64,000 nucleotides of DNA from Pseudorhizobium tarimense (GTDB lineage: Bacteria; Pseudomonadota; Alphaproteobacteria; Rhizobiales; Rhizobiaceae), in contig NZ_JALJRA010000004.1 in NCBI RefSeq assembly GCF_022968135.1, forward strand, positions 199,538-263,537. Reading direction: 5' to 3'. The position numbers and the translations under genes are program-made. Positions 1 through 10,600 of the stretch are shown here, piece after piece; the first letter of the stretch is position 1; every line of letters begins with the position of its first letter. Under the pieces are notes generated by a model that searched no databases, had not been told where the DNA came from, and was given only the letters and a program-made list of their open reading frames with translations.

Positions 1-2117
1 TCGATGACGTGCAGCGGGCGCTCCGCCTGCAGGCGAGCTTCTTCAGTGTCGGCGTCGATAAATTCGGTGATGCCGTTGACCAGTGCATGCTCCAGCCGCT
101 TCTCGACCGACCATTCGCGCCACGAGAGATCCTGCGCCCTGCCCTCCTTCGCGCCTGTGCCACGGAAGCGCTCGGCTATCTCCAGCAGGCGCTCAGTCGA
201 ATCCGTGCGGCGGTTTAGGACGACGTCCTCGCACGCTTCGCGAAGTTCGGGATCGATCGTTTCATAGACCGCCAGCTGGCCGGCATTGACGATGCCCATG
301 TCCATCCCCGCCTGGATGGCGTGGTAGAGGAAGACCGCATGCATCGCCTCTCGCACCGGCTCGTTGCCGCGGAAGGAGAAGGACAGGTTGGAAACGCCGC
401 CCGAGATGTGCACGAGCGGCATGCGCTCGCGGATGGTGCGCGTCGCCTCTATGAAATCGACGCCGTAGTTGTCGTGCTCCTCAATCCCGGTCGCCACCGC
501 AAAGATGTTCGGGTCGAAGATGATGTCTTCCGGCGGGAAATTCACCTTCTTCGTCAGGAGCTTGTAGGCGCGCTCGCAGATTTCGACCTTGCGCTCGTAG
601 CTGTCCGCCTGCCCCTGCTCGTCGAAGGCCATGATGACGACGGCGGCACCGTAATTGCGCAAGAGACGCGCCTGCTCCAGGAACTTCTCCTCGCCCTCCT
701 TTAGCGAGATGGAGTTCACCACCGCCTTGCCCTGCACGCATTTGAGCCCCGCCTCGATGATCTCGAACTTGGAGGAGTCGATCATTACCGGCACCTTGGC
801 GATGTCCGGCTCGGCCGCCACGAGGTTCAGGAACTCGACCATGGCGCGGCCGGAATCGATCAGGCCCTCGTCCATGTTGATGTCGATGATCTGTGCGCCG
901 TTTTCGACTTGGTCGCGCGCGACCACGAGTGCGGCGGCATAGTCACCGGCGGTGATTAGCTTGCGAAACTTGGCCGAACCGGTGACATTGGTCCTCTCGC
1001 CGACGTTGACGAAGGGGATGTCCTTCGTCAGCACGAAAGGCTCGAGCCCCGCAAGCGACATCAGTGGTTTGTGCTCCGGCACCTGCCGGGGTGCGTGCTC
1101 GGCAACGGCTTCCGCGATGGCGCGAATATGCTCGGGCGTGGAGCCGCAGCAGCCACCAATCACGTTGATCAAGCCTTCGTGGGCAAACTCCGCAACCTGC
1201 CGCGCCATATCGCCGGGGCTTTCGTCATACTGGCCGAACTCGTTGGGAAGGCCGGCGTTCGGATAAGCGCAGATGAAGGTGTCGGCGACGCCGGAAAGCT
1301 CCTGCAGGTGCGGCAGCATCGCGTCGGCGCCGAGTGCGCAATTAAGCCCAATAGTGAAGGGGTTTGCGTGGCGCACCGAATACCAGAAGGCGGAGGGCGT
1401 CTGGCCGGACAGGGTACGCCCCGACAGATCGGTGATCGTGCCGGAGATCATCACCGGCAGATGGATCCCCTTCTCTGCAAAACGCTCCTCGCAGGCAAAA
1501 ATCGCCGCCTTTGCGTTCAGCGTATCAAAGATGGTCTCGATGAGGATAATGTCGGCACCGCCGTCGATCAGGCCGTCGATCTGTTCGGCATAGGCCAGCC
1601 GCAGGTCGTTGAATGTCACCGCCCGGTAACCGGGATTGTTGACGTCGGGCGAGATGGAGGCTGTTCGGTTGGTCGGGCCAAGCGCCCCGGCGACGAAGCG
1701 GCGCTTGCCGTCCTCCTTCTGCGCCCTCAAAGCCGCGCGGCGCGCAAGCCGGGCGCCATCGCGGTTCAGGTCGTAGACGGCGTTCTCCATCTGGTAATCG
1801 GCCTGCGCAATCCGGGTCGAGGAGAAGGTGTTGGTCTCAAGAATGTCCGCGCCCGCCATTGCGTAGCGGTAATGGATGTCCTCGATCGCCTGCGGCTGGG
1901 TCAGGATGAGCAGGTCGTTGTTCCCTTGCTGATGGCAGGCACAGCCGGCAAAGCGATCGCCGCGGAAATGGTCTTCGTTGAAGCCGAGCCCCTGGATCTG
2001 CGTGCCCATGGCGCCGTCGATGATCAGGATCCGCTCGCGGGCAGCGTTCTGCAGCGCGGCGAGCACTTCGGTTCCGTCACGTGGCGCAGCCACCGGGCCA
2101 AACAGCTCGTCGAACAT
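1..2117 (-). CDS. metH: Cobalamin-dependent methionine synthase, N-terminal part (runs off the left edge)
   Basis: Transfers a methyl group from methyltetrahydrofolate to homocysteine through cobalamin, in the cytosol. About 705 codons are visible. The homocysteine-binding domain covers roughly residues 1-330, opening with [11 protein letters not shown] and carrying zinc-ligand cysteines in LNCALGAD and [10 protein letters not shown]. The pterin-binding domain (roughly 355-620) contains [13 protein letters not shown] and [10 protein letters not shown]. The start of the cap/B12 region follows, and the rest lies outside the window. An in-frame ATG also exists at 2123, but the GGGAG ribosome site directly abuts it, whereas ATG 2117 lies six bases behind it, so 2117 is preferred. 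The gene is divergent from the AGE-family gene; an 18-bp palindrome in between is a likely operator. Confidence 0.96.
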   Translation of the reverse strand, partial: MFDELFGPVAAPRDGTEVLAALQNAARERILIIDGAMGTQIQGLGFNEDHFRGDRFAGCACHQQGNNDLLILTQPQAIEDIHYRYAMAGADILETNTFSSTRIAQADYQMENAVYDLNRDGARLARRAALRAQKEDGKRRFVAGALGPTNRTASISPDVNNPGYRAVTFNDLRLAYAEQIDGLIDGGADIILIETIFDTLNAKAAIFACEERFAEKGIHLPVMISGTITDLSGRTLSGQTPSAFWYSVRHANPFTIGLNCALGADAMLPHLQELSGVADTFICAYPNAGLPNEFGQYDESPGDMARQVAEFAHEGLINVIGGCCGSTPEHIRAIAEAVAEHAPRQVPEHKPLMSLAGLEPFVLTKDIPFVNVGERTNVTGSAKFRKLITAGDYAAALVVARDQVENGAQIIDINMDEGLIDSGRAMVEFLNLVAAEPDIAKVPVMIDSSKFEIIEAGLKCVQGKAVVNSISLKEGEEKFLEQARLLRNYGAAVVIMAFDEQGQADSYERKVEICERAYKLLTKKVNFPPEDIIFDPNIFAVATGIEEHDNYGVDFIEATRTIRERMPLVHISGGVSNLSFSFRGNEPVREAMHAVFLYHAIQAGMDMGIVNAGQLAVYETIDPELREACEDVVLNRRTDSTERLLEIAERFRGTGAKEGRAQDLSWREWSVEKRLEHALVNGITEFIDADTEEARLQAERPLHVI

Positions 2118-2150
2118 AGACATCTCCCTTTCCGGTTTGCGCCATAAGCG

Positions 2151-2168
2151 CATAAACATATCTTTATG
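2151..2168. promoter_or_regulatory. 18-bp near-perfect palindrome upstream of metH
   Basis: The sequence CATAAACATATCTTTATG equals its own reverse complement at 16 of 18 positions and sits 34 bases before the metH start. Small ArsR-type regulators (SahR/SamR) are known to control methionine-cycle genes in Proteobacteria through short AT-rich palindromes. Assigning this site to such a regulator is inference from position and symmetry. Confidence 0.5.
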
Positions 2169-2269
2169 TCAAACAATAAGCGGACGGTGCGGTGCCAACA
2201 AACGCCATGACAGGTTCTCGCTGCCACGCTATAGGCCCAAGGCTAATCGTTGACTTCCGGAGGAGTTTC

Positions 2270-3526
2270 ATGAGCGAGCAGGGTACTATGCCACGGACGT
2301 GGACCAAGCGGGACTACCACCGGCATTGGCTGCTTCGCCAGGCCGACGGCCTGATGGACTTCTTCCAGTACCGTGCGCTCAATCCGAAGGGCGGCTTCTT
2401 CGATCTGAACGACGAAGGCTCACCGCTTGTCAGCGACAATCCGGTGCGCGGCATCCACGCCTCCGCCCGCATGGTCCACTGCTTTTCGATCGCCTATTTG
2501 CTCGGCCACCCCGGGGCCGGAGAGGTCATCGATCATGGGATGCAGTACCTCTGGAACCAGCACCGCGACGATCAGAACGGCGGCTATGTCTGGTCCCTGA
2601 ATGACGACGGCGCTGTCGACGTAACGAAGCAGGGTTATGGCCATGCTTTCGTGCTGCTCGCCGCCTCTTCCGCCAAAGTCGTCGGCCACCCGCTGGCGGA
2701 CCGCATGCTGGCAGACATCACTGAAGTGCTGCAGGACCGCTTCTGGGAAGAGCGGCATGGCGCCATCGCGGAGGAGTTCGATCGCGACTGGTCGCCGATC
2801 GAGGGCGGCACCTATCGCGGCCAGAACTCCAACATGCATCTGACCGAGGCGCTAATGGCTGCCTTCGAAGTCACCGGCGAGCGGCATTATCTGGAGAAGG
2901 CGGAAAGCATCGCCGATCTTGTCATCCGCCGCTGCGCGGGAAGCGTCGGCTTCCGCGTCGCCGAGCATTTCGATGCCGATTGGAAGGTCGACCTTGACTA
3001 CTACCACTCCAACGAGATGTTCCGTCCTGCAGGCACCACCCCCGGCCATTGGCTGGAATGGTCGCGCCTCCTTCTGCAGCTGTGGTCGCTGGGCGGGAAG
3101 CAGCATGCGTGGATGCCGGACGCGGCCAGGGCACTCTTCGTCCAAGCCATGTCACTGGGATGGGACAAGGATGCCGGCGGCTTCTTCTACACGCTTGACT
3201 GGGACGACAAGCCGGCCAAGCGAAATAAGCTGTGGTGGCCGATGTGCGAGGCAGCGGGTGCCGCACATTTCCTCAACGAGCACCTGCCGGCGGACGATTT
3301 CTTTGAAGACAGCTACCGCCTAGTCTGGAGCACCATCGCCAATCGCTTCATCGACCACCGGAATGGCGGCTGGCACGAGGAGCTGACGGAAGACATGGTG
3401 CCGGCGCACACCCTGTTCCCGGGTAAGGGCGACATCTACCACGCGCTGCAGGCGTGCCTCATCCCCCTCTTCCCGGCGACCGGCAGCCTCACGCGCGTTG
3501 TGCAGGAGGCGGACGGCAAGCTCTGA
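2270..3526 (+). CDS. AGE-family sugar epimerase/isomerase (N-acylglucosamine 2-epimerase-like, possibly mannose isomerase)
   Basis: A 418-residue (alpha/alpha)6-barrel protein of the AGE family, whose members interconvert aldoses and ketoses or C2 epimers with paired catalytic histidines. Family features seen are RMVHCFSIAYLLGHPGA, GYGHAFVLLAA, NSNMHLTEALMAAFE, FRPAGTTPGHWLEWSRLLL and the C-terminal PGKGDIYHALQACL. Length matches bacterial mannose isomerases and AGE enzymes (about 400-420). The start at 2270 is set by a strong CCGGAGGAG site at 2257-2265; the open frame extends further upstream but without a ribosome site. The exact substrate cannot be read from sequence; D-mannose/D-fructose isomerisation is the commonest activity in rhizobial relatives. 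Confidence 0.85.
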   Translation: MSEQGTMPRTWTKRDYHRHWLLRQADGLMDFFQYRALNPKGGFFDLNDEGSPLVSDNPVRGIHASARMVHCFSIAYLLGHPGAGEVIDHGMQYLWNQHRDDQNGGYVWSLNDDGAVDVTKQGYGHAFVLLAASSAKVVGHPLADRMLADITEVLQDRFWEERHGAIAEEFDRDWSPIEGGTYRGQNSNMHLTEALMAAFEVTGERHYLEKAESIADLVIRRCAGSVGFRVAEHFDADWKVDLDYYHSNEMFRPAGTTPGHWLEWSRLLLQLWSLGGKQHAWMPDAARALFVQAMSLGWDKDAGGFFYTLDWDDKPAKRNKLWWPMCEAAGAAHFLNEHLPADDFFEDSYRLVWSTIANRFIDHRNGGWHEELTEDMVPAHTLFPGKGDIYHALQACLIPLFPATGSLTRVVQEADGKL

Positions 3527-3570
3527 CCGCCGGCGCGGCGAACACGGGAGGTCGATACCGTCCGCGAGCG

Positions 3571-3595
3571 GGAACTTCCGGTTGCCGCCGCAGTT
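3571..3595 (+). promoter_or_regulatory. Weak match to an EcfG stress promoter before the mgtC-like gene
   Basis: GGAAC (3571-3575) is followed after 16 bases by AGTT (3592-3595), one mismatch from the alphaproteobacterial general-stress consensus GGAAC-N16/17-CGTT. It lies 33 bases before the start codon, a suitable distance. It is much weaker than the exact matches at 7559 and 19229. Confidence 0.3.
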
Positions 3596-3628
3596 GTGAG
3601 CTGACAATCCTGTGACAGCGTCTGCACA

Positions 3629-4120
3629 ATGATGGAAACCCTCTCCTCCGAGTTCTCCAACATGTCGCCGGTTAGCATGGGAGTCCTCTTCCTGCGGATC
3701 TTCGGAGCGCTCATCCTCTGCGGGATCATCGGCCTTGAGCGCGAGATCCGCAAGAATACCGCCGGCATTCGCACCAACATGCTCATCGGCCTTGCCGCCA
3801 GCGTCTTTGCGCTGGTGACACTTCAGATGCTCAAGACCTTCGGCGACGCAGATACCACCCGCATGGACCCGGTGCGCCTTGTGGAAGCCGTCACATCCGG
3901 CGTGGCCTTCCTCGCGGCCGGCGTCATCGTCTATGCGCGCGGCGACGTGCGGGGCCTCACCACCGGCGCCAGCATGTGGGTTTCGGCTGCGATAGGACTG
4001 ACGGTCGGCATCGGCATGTGGTCGGTTGCAATCATCGCAACAGTCACCGGTATTCTGGTGCTGTGGCTGCTGCGCAAGGCAGAACATGCAGCAGGGATCA
4101 AGGGCGATGGCGATCCCTAG
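3629..4120 (+). CDS. MgtC/SapB-family inner-membrane protein
   Basis: 163 residues with about four hydrophobic segments. The family signature LRIFGALILCGIIGLERE is near residue 22, followed by NTAGIRTNMLIGLAASVFAL and TSGVAFLAAGVIV. MgtC-type proteins are linked to magnesium limitation and acid or intracellular stress and inhibit or modulate ATP synthase in some bacteria. Only the membrane domain is present; the C-terminal ACT-like extension of Salmonella MgtC is absent, as in short SapB-type members. The stop codon overlaps that of the convergent kinase gene through a shared CTAG. Specific function is unknown. Confidence 0.85.
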   Translation: MMETLSSEFSNMSPVSMGVLFLRIFGALILCGIIGLEREIRKNTAGIRTNMLIGLAASVFALVTLQMLKTFGDADTTRMDPVRLVEAVTSGVAFLAAGVIVYARGDVRGLTTGASMWVSAAIGLTVGIGMWSVAIIATVTGILVLWLLRKAEHAAGIKGDGDP

Positions 4121-7014
4121 CTGCGCGGCGTGACCAGCGACTTGATCCGCGTTGCCAGCAGATCGTAGTCGTATGGCTTGGTGATCAACGCCGTCCTTTC
4201 CAGAACTTCCGATCCGGGCACAGCCCGGTCTCCAGTGGCGAAGATCACCGGCAGTTGCGGTAATGTCTCGCGCAGCTTCAAAATGAGGTCGAGCCCACTC
4301 ATGTCCGGCAGGTGAACGTCCGTAACGAGGATATCGATCGGATGGCTCTGCGCCGCGGCAATAGCCTCGCCACTCGTTCCCGCCTCCACCACATTCATCC
4401 CAGCGTCTTGCAGGAAATCTGCCGTGGAGATGCGGATCAGCGCCTCGTCCTCGCAGAGCAGAACCGTGATCGGCAGATCCTGCGCCGCTGTGGCCTCCCC
4501 GGCTGGGGTCAGGCTGCTCGGCGGCAGCCCAGAGCGGTCACGGATCTGCTCCAGCACCTGCCGGATCTTCCGGGCCAGCGCTTCGCGGGTGTAAGGCTTG
4601 CTCAGCAGGTTGACGCCGGGATCAAGCCGCCCGCCGTGAACAATGGAGTTTTCGGTATAGCCGGAGGTAAACAGCAACCCCAGCATCGGCAGCCGCTCCT
4701 TCGCCTTGCGCGCTAGATCGCGGCTTCTCAGCCGACCAGGCATCACGACGTCGGTAAACAGAAGATCGATCGGCACTCCGCTCTCGACGATCGCCAACGC
4801 GCTGTCGGCGTCCCTGGCTTTCAGCACCTTATAGCCGAGTTCGCTGAGAAGGCTGACTGTGACCTCGCGCACGGCTTCGTCGTCCTCGACGACGAGGACC
4901 GTTTCCGACCCTCCGGTCACCGAGCCGGTCAGACTGTCGGTCACGACGTCTTCCGCCTCCATCGAGCGCGGCAGGTAGATCCGCACGGTGGTCCCGCTGC
5001 CTGGCTCGCTGTAGATCTTGATGTGGCCGCCGGACTGCTTCACGAAGCCGTAAACCATGGAAAGGCCAAGCCCGGTGCCCTTGCCGTCCGGCTTGGTCGT
5101 GAAGAACGGATCGAACACCTTCTCCAGGATGTCGGGCGTCATGCCGGTACCGGTATCGGTGACCGCGAGCATGACGTACTGGCCAGGCTTCACGTCCACG
5201 GCCTTGCGCGCATATTCGTCGTCGAGGAAAGCGTTGCCAAGCTCGATCGTCAGCTTCCCCTGCCCCGCCATCGCATCCCGCGCGTTGATGGCGAGGTTGA
5301 GCAGGGCGTTCTCGACATTGCTCGGATCCACATGCGTGTTCCAGAGCCCGCCGCCGACGATCGTGTCGATCTCGATTGACTCGCCGAGGCTGCGGCGAAG
5401 GAGGTGATCCATCTCCCGGATCAGGCGGCTTAGATTGATGACCTTCGGCTCCAGCGGCTGACGCCGGCCGAATGAGAGCAGCTGGGATGCCAGTCGCGCG
5501 CCTCTTGCGGCGCCAGCCAATGCACCTGCAACGCGTCGTTCGGCCGCTTCATTGCCGGACACATCACGGTTCAGAAGCTGCAGGTTTCCGGTAATGACCT
5601 GCAGCAGGTTGTTGAAGTCGTGCGCAATCCCGCCAGCGAGGTTGCCGATCGCCTCCATTTTCTGGCTCTGGCGCAGGACCTCCTGAGTCCGCTCCAGTTC
5701 GAGAGTTCGAGCTTCCACCGTCTGCCCCAGTGATTCAGCCAGGTATTCGAGCTGGGACTCCGTCTTCTTCTGCTCCTCGATGTCCGTGTTGGTAGCGACC
5801 CACAGAATGATGTCACCGTCGCTGTTCATGATCGGGGCCGCTCGACTGATGAACCAGCGAAACTCGCCGTCGTACCGACGCAGGCGCAGTTCCATCTCGA
5901 ACGGCTGGCCGCTTCTCAGCGATTGCTGCCAACGCCGGGTCACCTCGTCGCGCTCCTCCACATGGATCATCACGGAACGTGAGGTTGCATCAAAGTAGAG
6001 GCTGTCCAGGCCGCTGTAGCGGTAGATCTGGTCGTTGCACCATTCGATCTGTCCATTCGGCAGCGCCGTCCAGACCTGGTTTGGCAGGGACTGGGCAAGA
6101 GTGCGAAAACGGTTCTCGTTCTCCTTTGCCGTTTCCTGCGCCTCACGCAGGCTGGTGACGTCGTGCCCCTGCACGAAAATCCCTGTAACAGCACCGGAAG
6201 CATCGCGAATGGGCTGATAAACGAAGTCGAGAAAGCGCTCTTCCGGCGCCTCATCCGATGAGCGGAGCAGGGAAACGCGCGCTGCACTTGCGGCGTAGGG
6301 TACGCCGGTCTTGTAGACCTGATCGAGGAGTTCGAAAAAGCCTTGCCCGGCGATGTCCGGTAGGGCTGAGCGGATCGGCTTGCCGATCAGGTCGCTGCGG
6401 CCCACGAGTTCGCGATAGGCCTTGTTGGCAATGGTGAAGACGTGCTCTGGCTCGCGAAGCACCGCCATGAATCCCGGGGCCTGCTCGAACAGGTTTCGCA
6501 GATACTCCCGCTCTTCGCCGAGGATACGGTTCTGGCCCTGCACGGCGGTTGCCCGCTGCAGCACGTCCGACTGCATCTTCCAGTCACCGACATCGGCTGC
6601 CTGCCGCAGGCGATGCAGCTCGGTCACGTCGACCGTGTGCTGCAGGATGAAATCCACCGCACCGTCGCCGCCCTTGATCGGCGTATGGGTCGCGCTCCAG
6701 TAGCGGTTCTCCATGACGCCGCCCGGCCCAGCGATCGGGTACGGGATCAGCGAGAGCTGATCCACCTCGCCGGTCTCCAGGACGCGAGCGAGCGACTGAC
6801 GCAGCATCTTGCCATGCACGGAATCGGGATCGCTGGGAAACTCGTCGAACATCTTGCGCCCGAGCAATTCCGCCTCGGTCCGCATTGTGACGTTCAGATA
6901 CGCCGCGTTCATCCCCACCATGCGCAGCTCCCGGTCGAGGAGAACGTAGGGATTGGGGGCAAGATTGAACAGCAGATTCAAGTCGATGTCGGTTAGCCCT
7001 GCCCGCCGAAACAT
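4117..7014 (-). CDS. PAS-domain hybrid sensor histidine kinase with two C-terminal receiver domains
   Basis: About 965 residues. Three PAS-type domains are seen: one near residues 10-130 ([19 protein letters not shown]), one around 190-290 ([19 protein letters not shown]) and one around 305-420 ([18 protein letters not shown]). A HisKA segment with H-box [17 protein letters not shown] follows, then an HATPase with [13 protein letters not shown] N-box, DTGTGM and [13 protein letters not shown]. Two receivers end the protein, each with an acceptor Asp (LLFTDVVMP and ILVTDVHLP) and a KP switch lysine (SKPY, TKPY). No transmembrane segment is visible, so it is probably a cytosolic sensor. An in-frame ATG lies at 7032, but 7014 has GGGAA at proper spacing. 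No DNA-binding partner is adjacent. Confidence 0.9.
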   Translation of the reverse strand: MFRRAGLTDIDLNLLFNLAPNPYVLLDRELRMVGMNAAYLNVTMRTEAELLGRKMFDEFPSDPDSVHGKMLRQSLARVLETGEVDQLSLIPYPIAGPGGVMENRYWSATHTPIKGGDGAVDFILQHTVDVTELHRLRQAADVGDWKMQSDVLQRATAVQGQNRILGEEREYLRNLFEQAPGFMAVLREPEHVFTIANKAYRELVGRSDLIGKPIRSALPDIAGQGFFELLDQVYKTGVPYAASAARVSLLRSSDEAPEERFLDFVYQPIRDASGAVTGIFVQGHDVTSLREAQETAKENENRFRTLAQSLPNQVWTALPNGQIEWCNDQIYRYSGLDSLYFDATSRSVMIHVEERDEVTRRWQQSLRSGQPFEMELRLRRYDGEFRWFISRAAPIMNSDGDIILWVATNTDIEEQKKTESQLEYLAESLGQTVEARTLELERTQEVLRQSQKMEAIGNLAGGIAHDFNNLLQVITGNLQLLNRDVSGNEAAERRVAGALAGAARGARLASQLLSFGRRQPLEPKVINLSRLIREMDHLLRRSLGESIEIDTIVGGGLWNTHVDPSNVENALLNLAINARDAMAGQGKLTIELGNAFLDDEYARKAVDVKPGQYVMLAVTDTGTGMTPDILEKVFDPFFTTKPDGKGTGLGLSMVYGFVKQSGGHIKIYSEPGSGTTVRIYLPRSMEAEDVVTDSLTGSVTGGSETVLVVEDDEAVREVTVSLLSELGYKVLKARDADSALAIVESGVPIDLLFTDVVMPGRLRSRDLARKAKERLPMLGLLFTSGYTENSIVHGGRLDPGVNLLSKPYTREALARKIRQVLEQIRDRSGLPPSSLTPAGEATAAQDLPITVLLCEDEALIRISTADFLQDAGMNVVEAGTSGEAIAAAQSHPIDILVTDVHLPDMSGLDLILKLRETLPQLPVIFATGDRAVPGSEVLERTALITKPYDYDLLATRIKSLVTPRS

Positions 7015-7308
7015 ACAAGATTCCCATATCAAAGCCGATAGGCGGTTATATCCCTTCCTGACGCGATGACAATCGCGATCGCCGGTGGTGCGCCGGTATC
7101 GTTAGTACAGCCTGAAAATCGGCGGCTGTGCGGGGAGAAAGACGGCAACGGCGACTTATGCCCTCTCCTAATGCGTGAGGCAGATAACATTAGGCGCTCC
7201 GGAAACTCGTGATAAACTACGGCTCATGGCGCAACCGCTGCAATCCCTGAGCGTTCGATTGAGCGTCTCGGCCTCTGGCTAACATCTGAGACACCATGGG
7301 AGGAAGAC

Positions 7309-7530
7309 ATGCAAGACGTGGTATGGCATCCGCCGGTGAGAACGCGGTCCGAAGCCGTCGCGAGCACCTTCGAGGCACTCGATTTCCTTGATCATCATTG
7401 GCCCAACATCAAAGGGCCGCGGTTCGTGAAGGCCCGTTACGCCTGCCTCGCCGCACTGGACGGCCGAGAATCTGCAGATGTCGCCCGCGCAAGGTTCGAG
7501 GATGCGGTCGCCGAAGCCCAACTGAACTAG
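7309..7530 (+). CDS. DUF982 family small protein
   Basis: 73 residues. The pattern of an N-terminal beta-like start, FEALDFLDHHWP, then YACLAALDGRESADVARARFEDAVAEA matches the DUF982 family, which is expanded in rhizobia and has no assigned function. A strong GGGAGGAAGAC site precedes the ATG. It lies just upstream of the GlgE operon, but the stress promoter for that operon is downstream of this gene, so they need not be co-transcribed. Confidence 0.75.
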   Translation: MQDVVWHPPVRTRSEAVASTFEALDFLDHHWPNIKGPRFVKARYACLAALDGRESADVARARFEDAVAEAQLN

Positions 7531-7558
7531 TAAGGCCGCGGAAGCCCGTTCGGCATCT

Positions 7559-7583
7559 GGAACAACCAGCGAGTCTGACCGTT
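7559..7583 (+). promoter_or_regulatory. EcfG-type general-stress promoter for the glgE-treS-glgB operon
   Basis: GGAAC at 7559-7563 is followed by exactly 16 bases and CGTT at 7580-7583, a full match to the alphaproteobacterial EcfG/RpoE2 consensus GGAAC-N16/17-CGTT. It lies about 30 bases before the glgE start. Trehalose and storage-glucan genes are known members of this stress regulon in rhizobia, which supports the reading. Confidence 0.75.
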
Positions 7584-7613
7584 AAGCTGCGAACGCTAAC
7601 GTAGGGCCCCGCT

Positions 7614-10600
7614 ATGAATTCGCTCCCCAGGATCGATGCGCCGGTTTCACACGTCAGGCAGCCGCCGAGAATCTATTACGTTCATCCGCTGCAGTTGAAC
7701 GGTCTCGCGGCGTGGCAAGAGACCTTCCGACACGCTTCCAGCCTAGGCTTCGACACCATTTTGAGCGCTCCTGTGTTCGAGCGCGGCAAGCACACCAGCG
7801 TCTTCACCTCCAAGAACTTCGACCGTATCGATCCTCAGCTTGGGCTGGGTGAGGATGTCGACGAGGTGTTGCAGGCCCTCGCCGACGCTGCCGGGAAGGA
7901 AGACCTCAGCCTGATGCTGGATCTTGTCATTGATCGAGTGGCGCGAAGGGATGAAGGCAGCACCCACATCGTGTCTGACCCGCGGATCGGGCCAGACGAC
8001 AGCTGCGGCGAACTGATTGATCTCTCCCCCAGCGACCAGACCTTCCAGCATCTGGAAGAGTGGCGCCAACGGATCGCACGAATGGCCGAGGCTGGAATCG
8101 CCGGGTTCCGGTGCCTCGGCATAAACCGTGTGCCGGAAGAGGCCTGGGCATCATTGATCCGCCATGCCCGTTCGGATGGGCGTGATCTCCAGTTCATCGC
8201 CTGGACGCCGGGCACCGATTTCGGCCGACGTCGCGCTCTGGATGGCGCGGGCTTCGATGGATGCTGTTCTTCGCTCGCCTGGTGGAACCTCGAAGACAGC
8301 TGGCTGCCGGAAGAGCATCTGCTTCAAAGGAGCCTCGGCTATCAGATCGCTTTCCCGGAGGCTCCCTTCGCCAAGCGTTTGGCGCACGGCACGGAAAGCT
8401 GCGAGGTGTTGGAGCGGCGCGCCTTGCGCCAGCTGAAGCTTGCGGCCCATCTCGGCGGCGGCCTGATGATCCCGATGGGCTTTGAATACGGCGCATCGAT
8501 GCCACTCGATCAGATGGGAGGCGACGGCCTCGGGCTTGCCGGCTTCCGGGATCAGTCAGGCTTTGACATCTCTGGCGAGATCCGCAGCACCAACGAAAAG
8601 CTGCGGCAGGATAAGGACGACTTCCACCGCCGGCCGCTGACCCTTATCTCCGGCAGCAGCACGCCCGCCGTGGCAATCCTCCAATCGGATCGGGAAGACC
8701 TGCGAACCTCGGAAATCGTGCGCGCCATCGTCGTCAATCGCGACCTGCGCCAAAGCGCTTCGCCGCCGCTCAACGCGATCCAGCAGGTTGCCTCGTCCTT
8801 CCTGCCGTTGAAGGAGATCGAAGGATCGACCGGCGCACGTTTGAAACCCGGGGAAGTCCGCATTCTCGAAGGACGGAGCTCCTCGCCGGTTCAATCGCAA
8901 TCGCCCCTTCCCGATCTCGCAGCGGCAGCCGAAGCGCCGCGCCTGGCGATCGACAAGATCACGCCTTCCGTCGACGAGGGCCGGTTCTCGGTCAAGCGCG
9001 TCGTCGGTGACACCATCAGGGTTGAGGCCGACATCTTCGGCGACGGCCATGATCCTCTCGCTGCCGTGCTGCTGTGGCGCGCAGCGGACGAAGAAGAGTG
9101 GCAGGAAGTGCGCATGCAGCTTTTCGAGAACGATCGCTGGCAGGCCGAGTTCACGCCGCGGCGCATGGGCCGGCATGAGTACGCCGTGGAAGCATGGCGC
9201 AACCCGTTTGCAATCTTCCGCTACGAGTTCGTCAAGAAGCACGACGCCCGTCTCGACCTCAAGCTGGAGATCCAGGAGGGCATCAATCTCGTTGCGGCGG
9301 CTCTCGACAGTGCCGAAGGAGACCTCCGTCGCGCCTTGAAGGATCTGCTGGAGGATCTCAACCAGGCAACGGAGGCCCGGCGCACAGAGCTTCTGCTCGA
9401 CCATCACACGTCCGAGCTGATGGCGAAGGCAGACCGCCGTCCGTTCCGCATCCGCTCGCAGGTCATGCCGCTTGAGGCGGAGCGCATCGGCGCAAGCTTT
9501 GCTAGCTGGTATGAGCTCTTCCCGCGCTCGCAAAGTGGCGACCCCAACCGCCACGGCACATTCGACGACGTCATCCGGCGGCTCCCCGCTATCCGCGACA
9601 TGGGCTTCGACGTCGTTTATTTCCCGCCGATCCACCCGATCGGCAGCACCAACCGCAAGGGCCGCAACAACAGCCTGAAGGCGGCACCCGGCGATCCGGG
9701 CAGCCCCTATGCCATCGGCTCCGAGGATGGCGGGCATGATGCCATTCATCCGGAACTCGGCAATTTCGAAGACTTCAAGAGGCTTGTGGAAGCAGCGCAA
9801 GAACACGGTATGGAGATCGCGCTCGACCTGGCTATCCAGGCTTCGCCCGATCACCCATGGCTTAAACAGCATCCCGGCTGGTTCGACTGGCGGCCGGACG
9901 GCTCTATCCGCTACGCGGAGAACCCGCCGAAGAAGTACGAGGACATCGTCAACGTCGACTTCTACGCTAAAGATGCCGTCCCGTCACTATGGAAGGAACT
10001 GCGCGACATCGTGCAGATGTGGGTCGACCAAGGCGTCAAGCTCTTTCGGGTCGACAACCCGCACACCAAGCCCTTCCCCTTCTGGGAGTGGCTGATTGCG
10101 GACATCCGCTCGCGCCAGCCCGAGGTGATCTTCCTATCGGAGGCCTTCACAAAGCCGAAGGTCATGTACCGCCTGGCGAAGATCGGCTTCTCGCAGTCCT
10201 ACACCTACTTCACGTGGCGCAATGCCAAGTGGGAGCTCGAGCAATACATGCGCGAGATCACCACGGAGGAGCCGAAGGATTTCTTCCGACCGCACTTCTT
10301 CGTCAACACGCACGACATCAACCCGGACTTTCTGCAGAACGCTCCGCGCCCGGCCTACGTGATCCGTGCGGCGCTGGCGGCAACGCTTTCCGGACTGTGG
10401 GGCGTATATAACGGCTTCGAACTCTGCGAAGGGCGCCCGGATGCCAAGCGCAAGGAATATGCCGATAGCGAAAAATACGAGATCCGCGCCTGGGATTGGG
10501 ACCGGCCGGGCAACATCAAGCACGAGATCGGCCTGCTCAACCGCATCCGCAAGGAGAACGCGGCACTGCATTCCCATCTGGGCCTGACGCTGCTGACCGC

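Noticed and set aside
1071..2147. Long open frame (358 codons) on the plus strand opposite metH
   Set aside because: It is antisense to well-conserved metH domains, has no family features and results from GC-rich codon bias.
7167..7194. Inverted repeat CCTAATG / CATTAGG with a 14-base spacer before the DUF982 gene
   Set aside because: Seven-base arms with a long spacer are expected by chance, with no second copy and no link to a promoter element.
8556..9872. 438-codon minus-strand frame opposite glgE
   Set aside because: Shadow of the conserved GlgE coding sequence.
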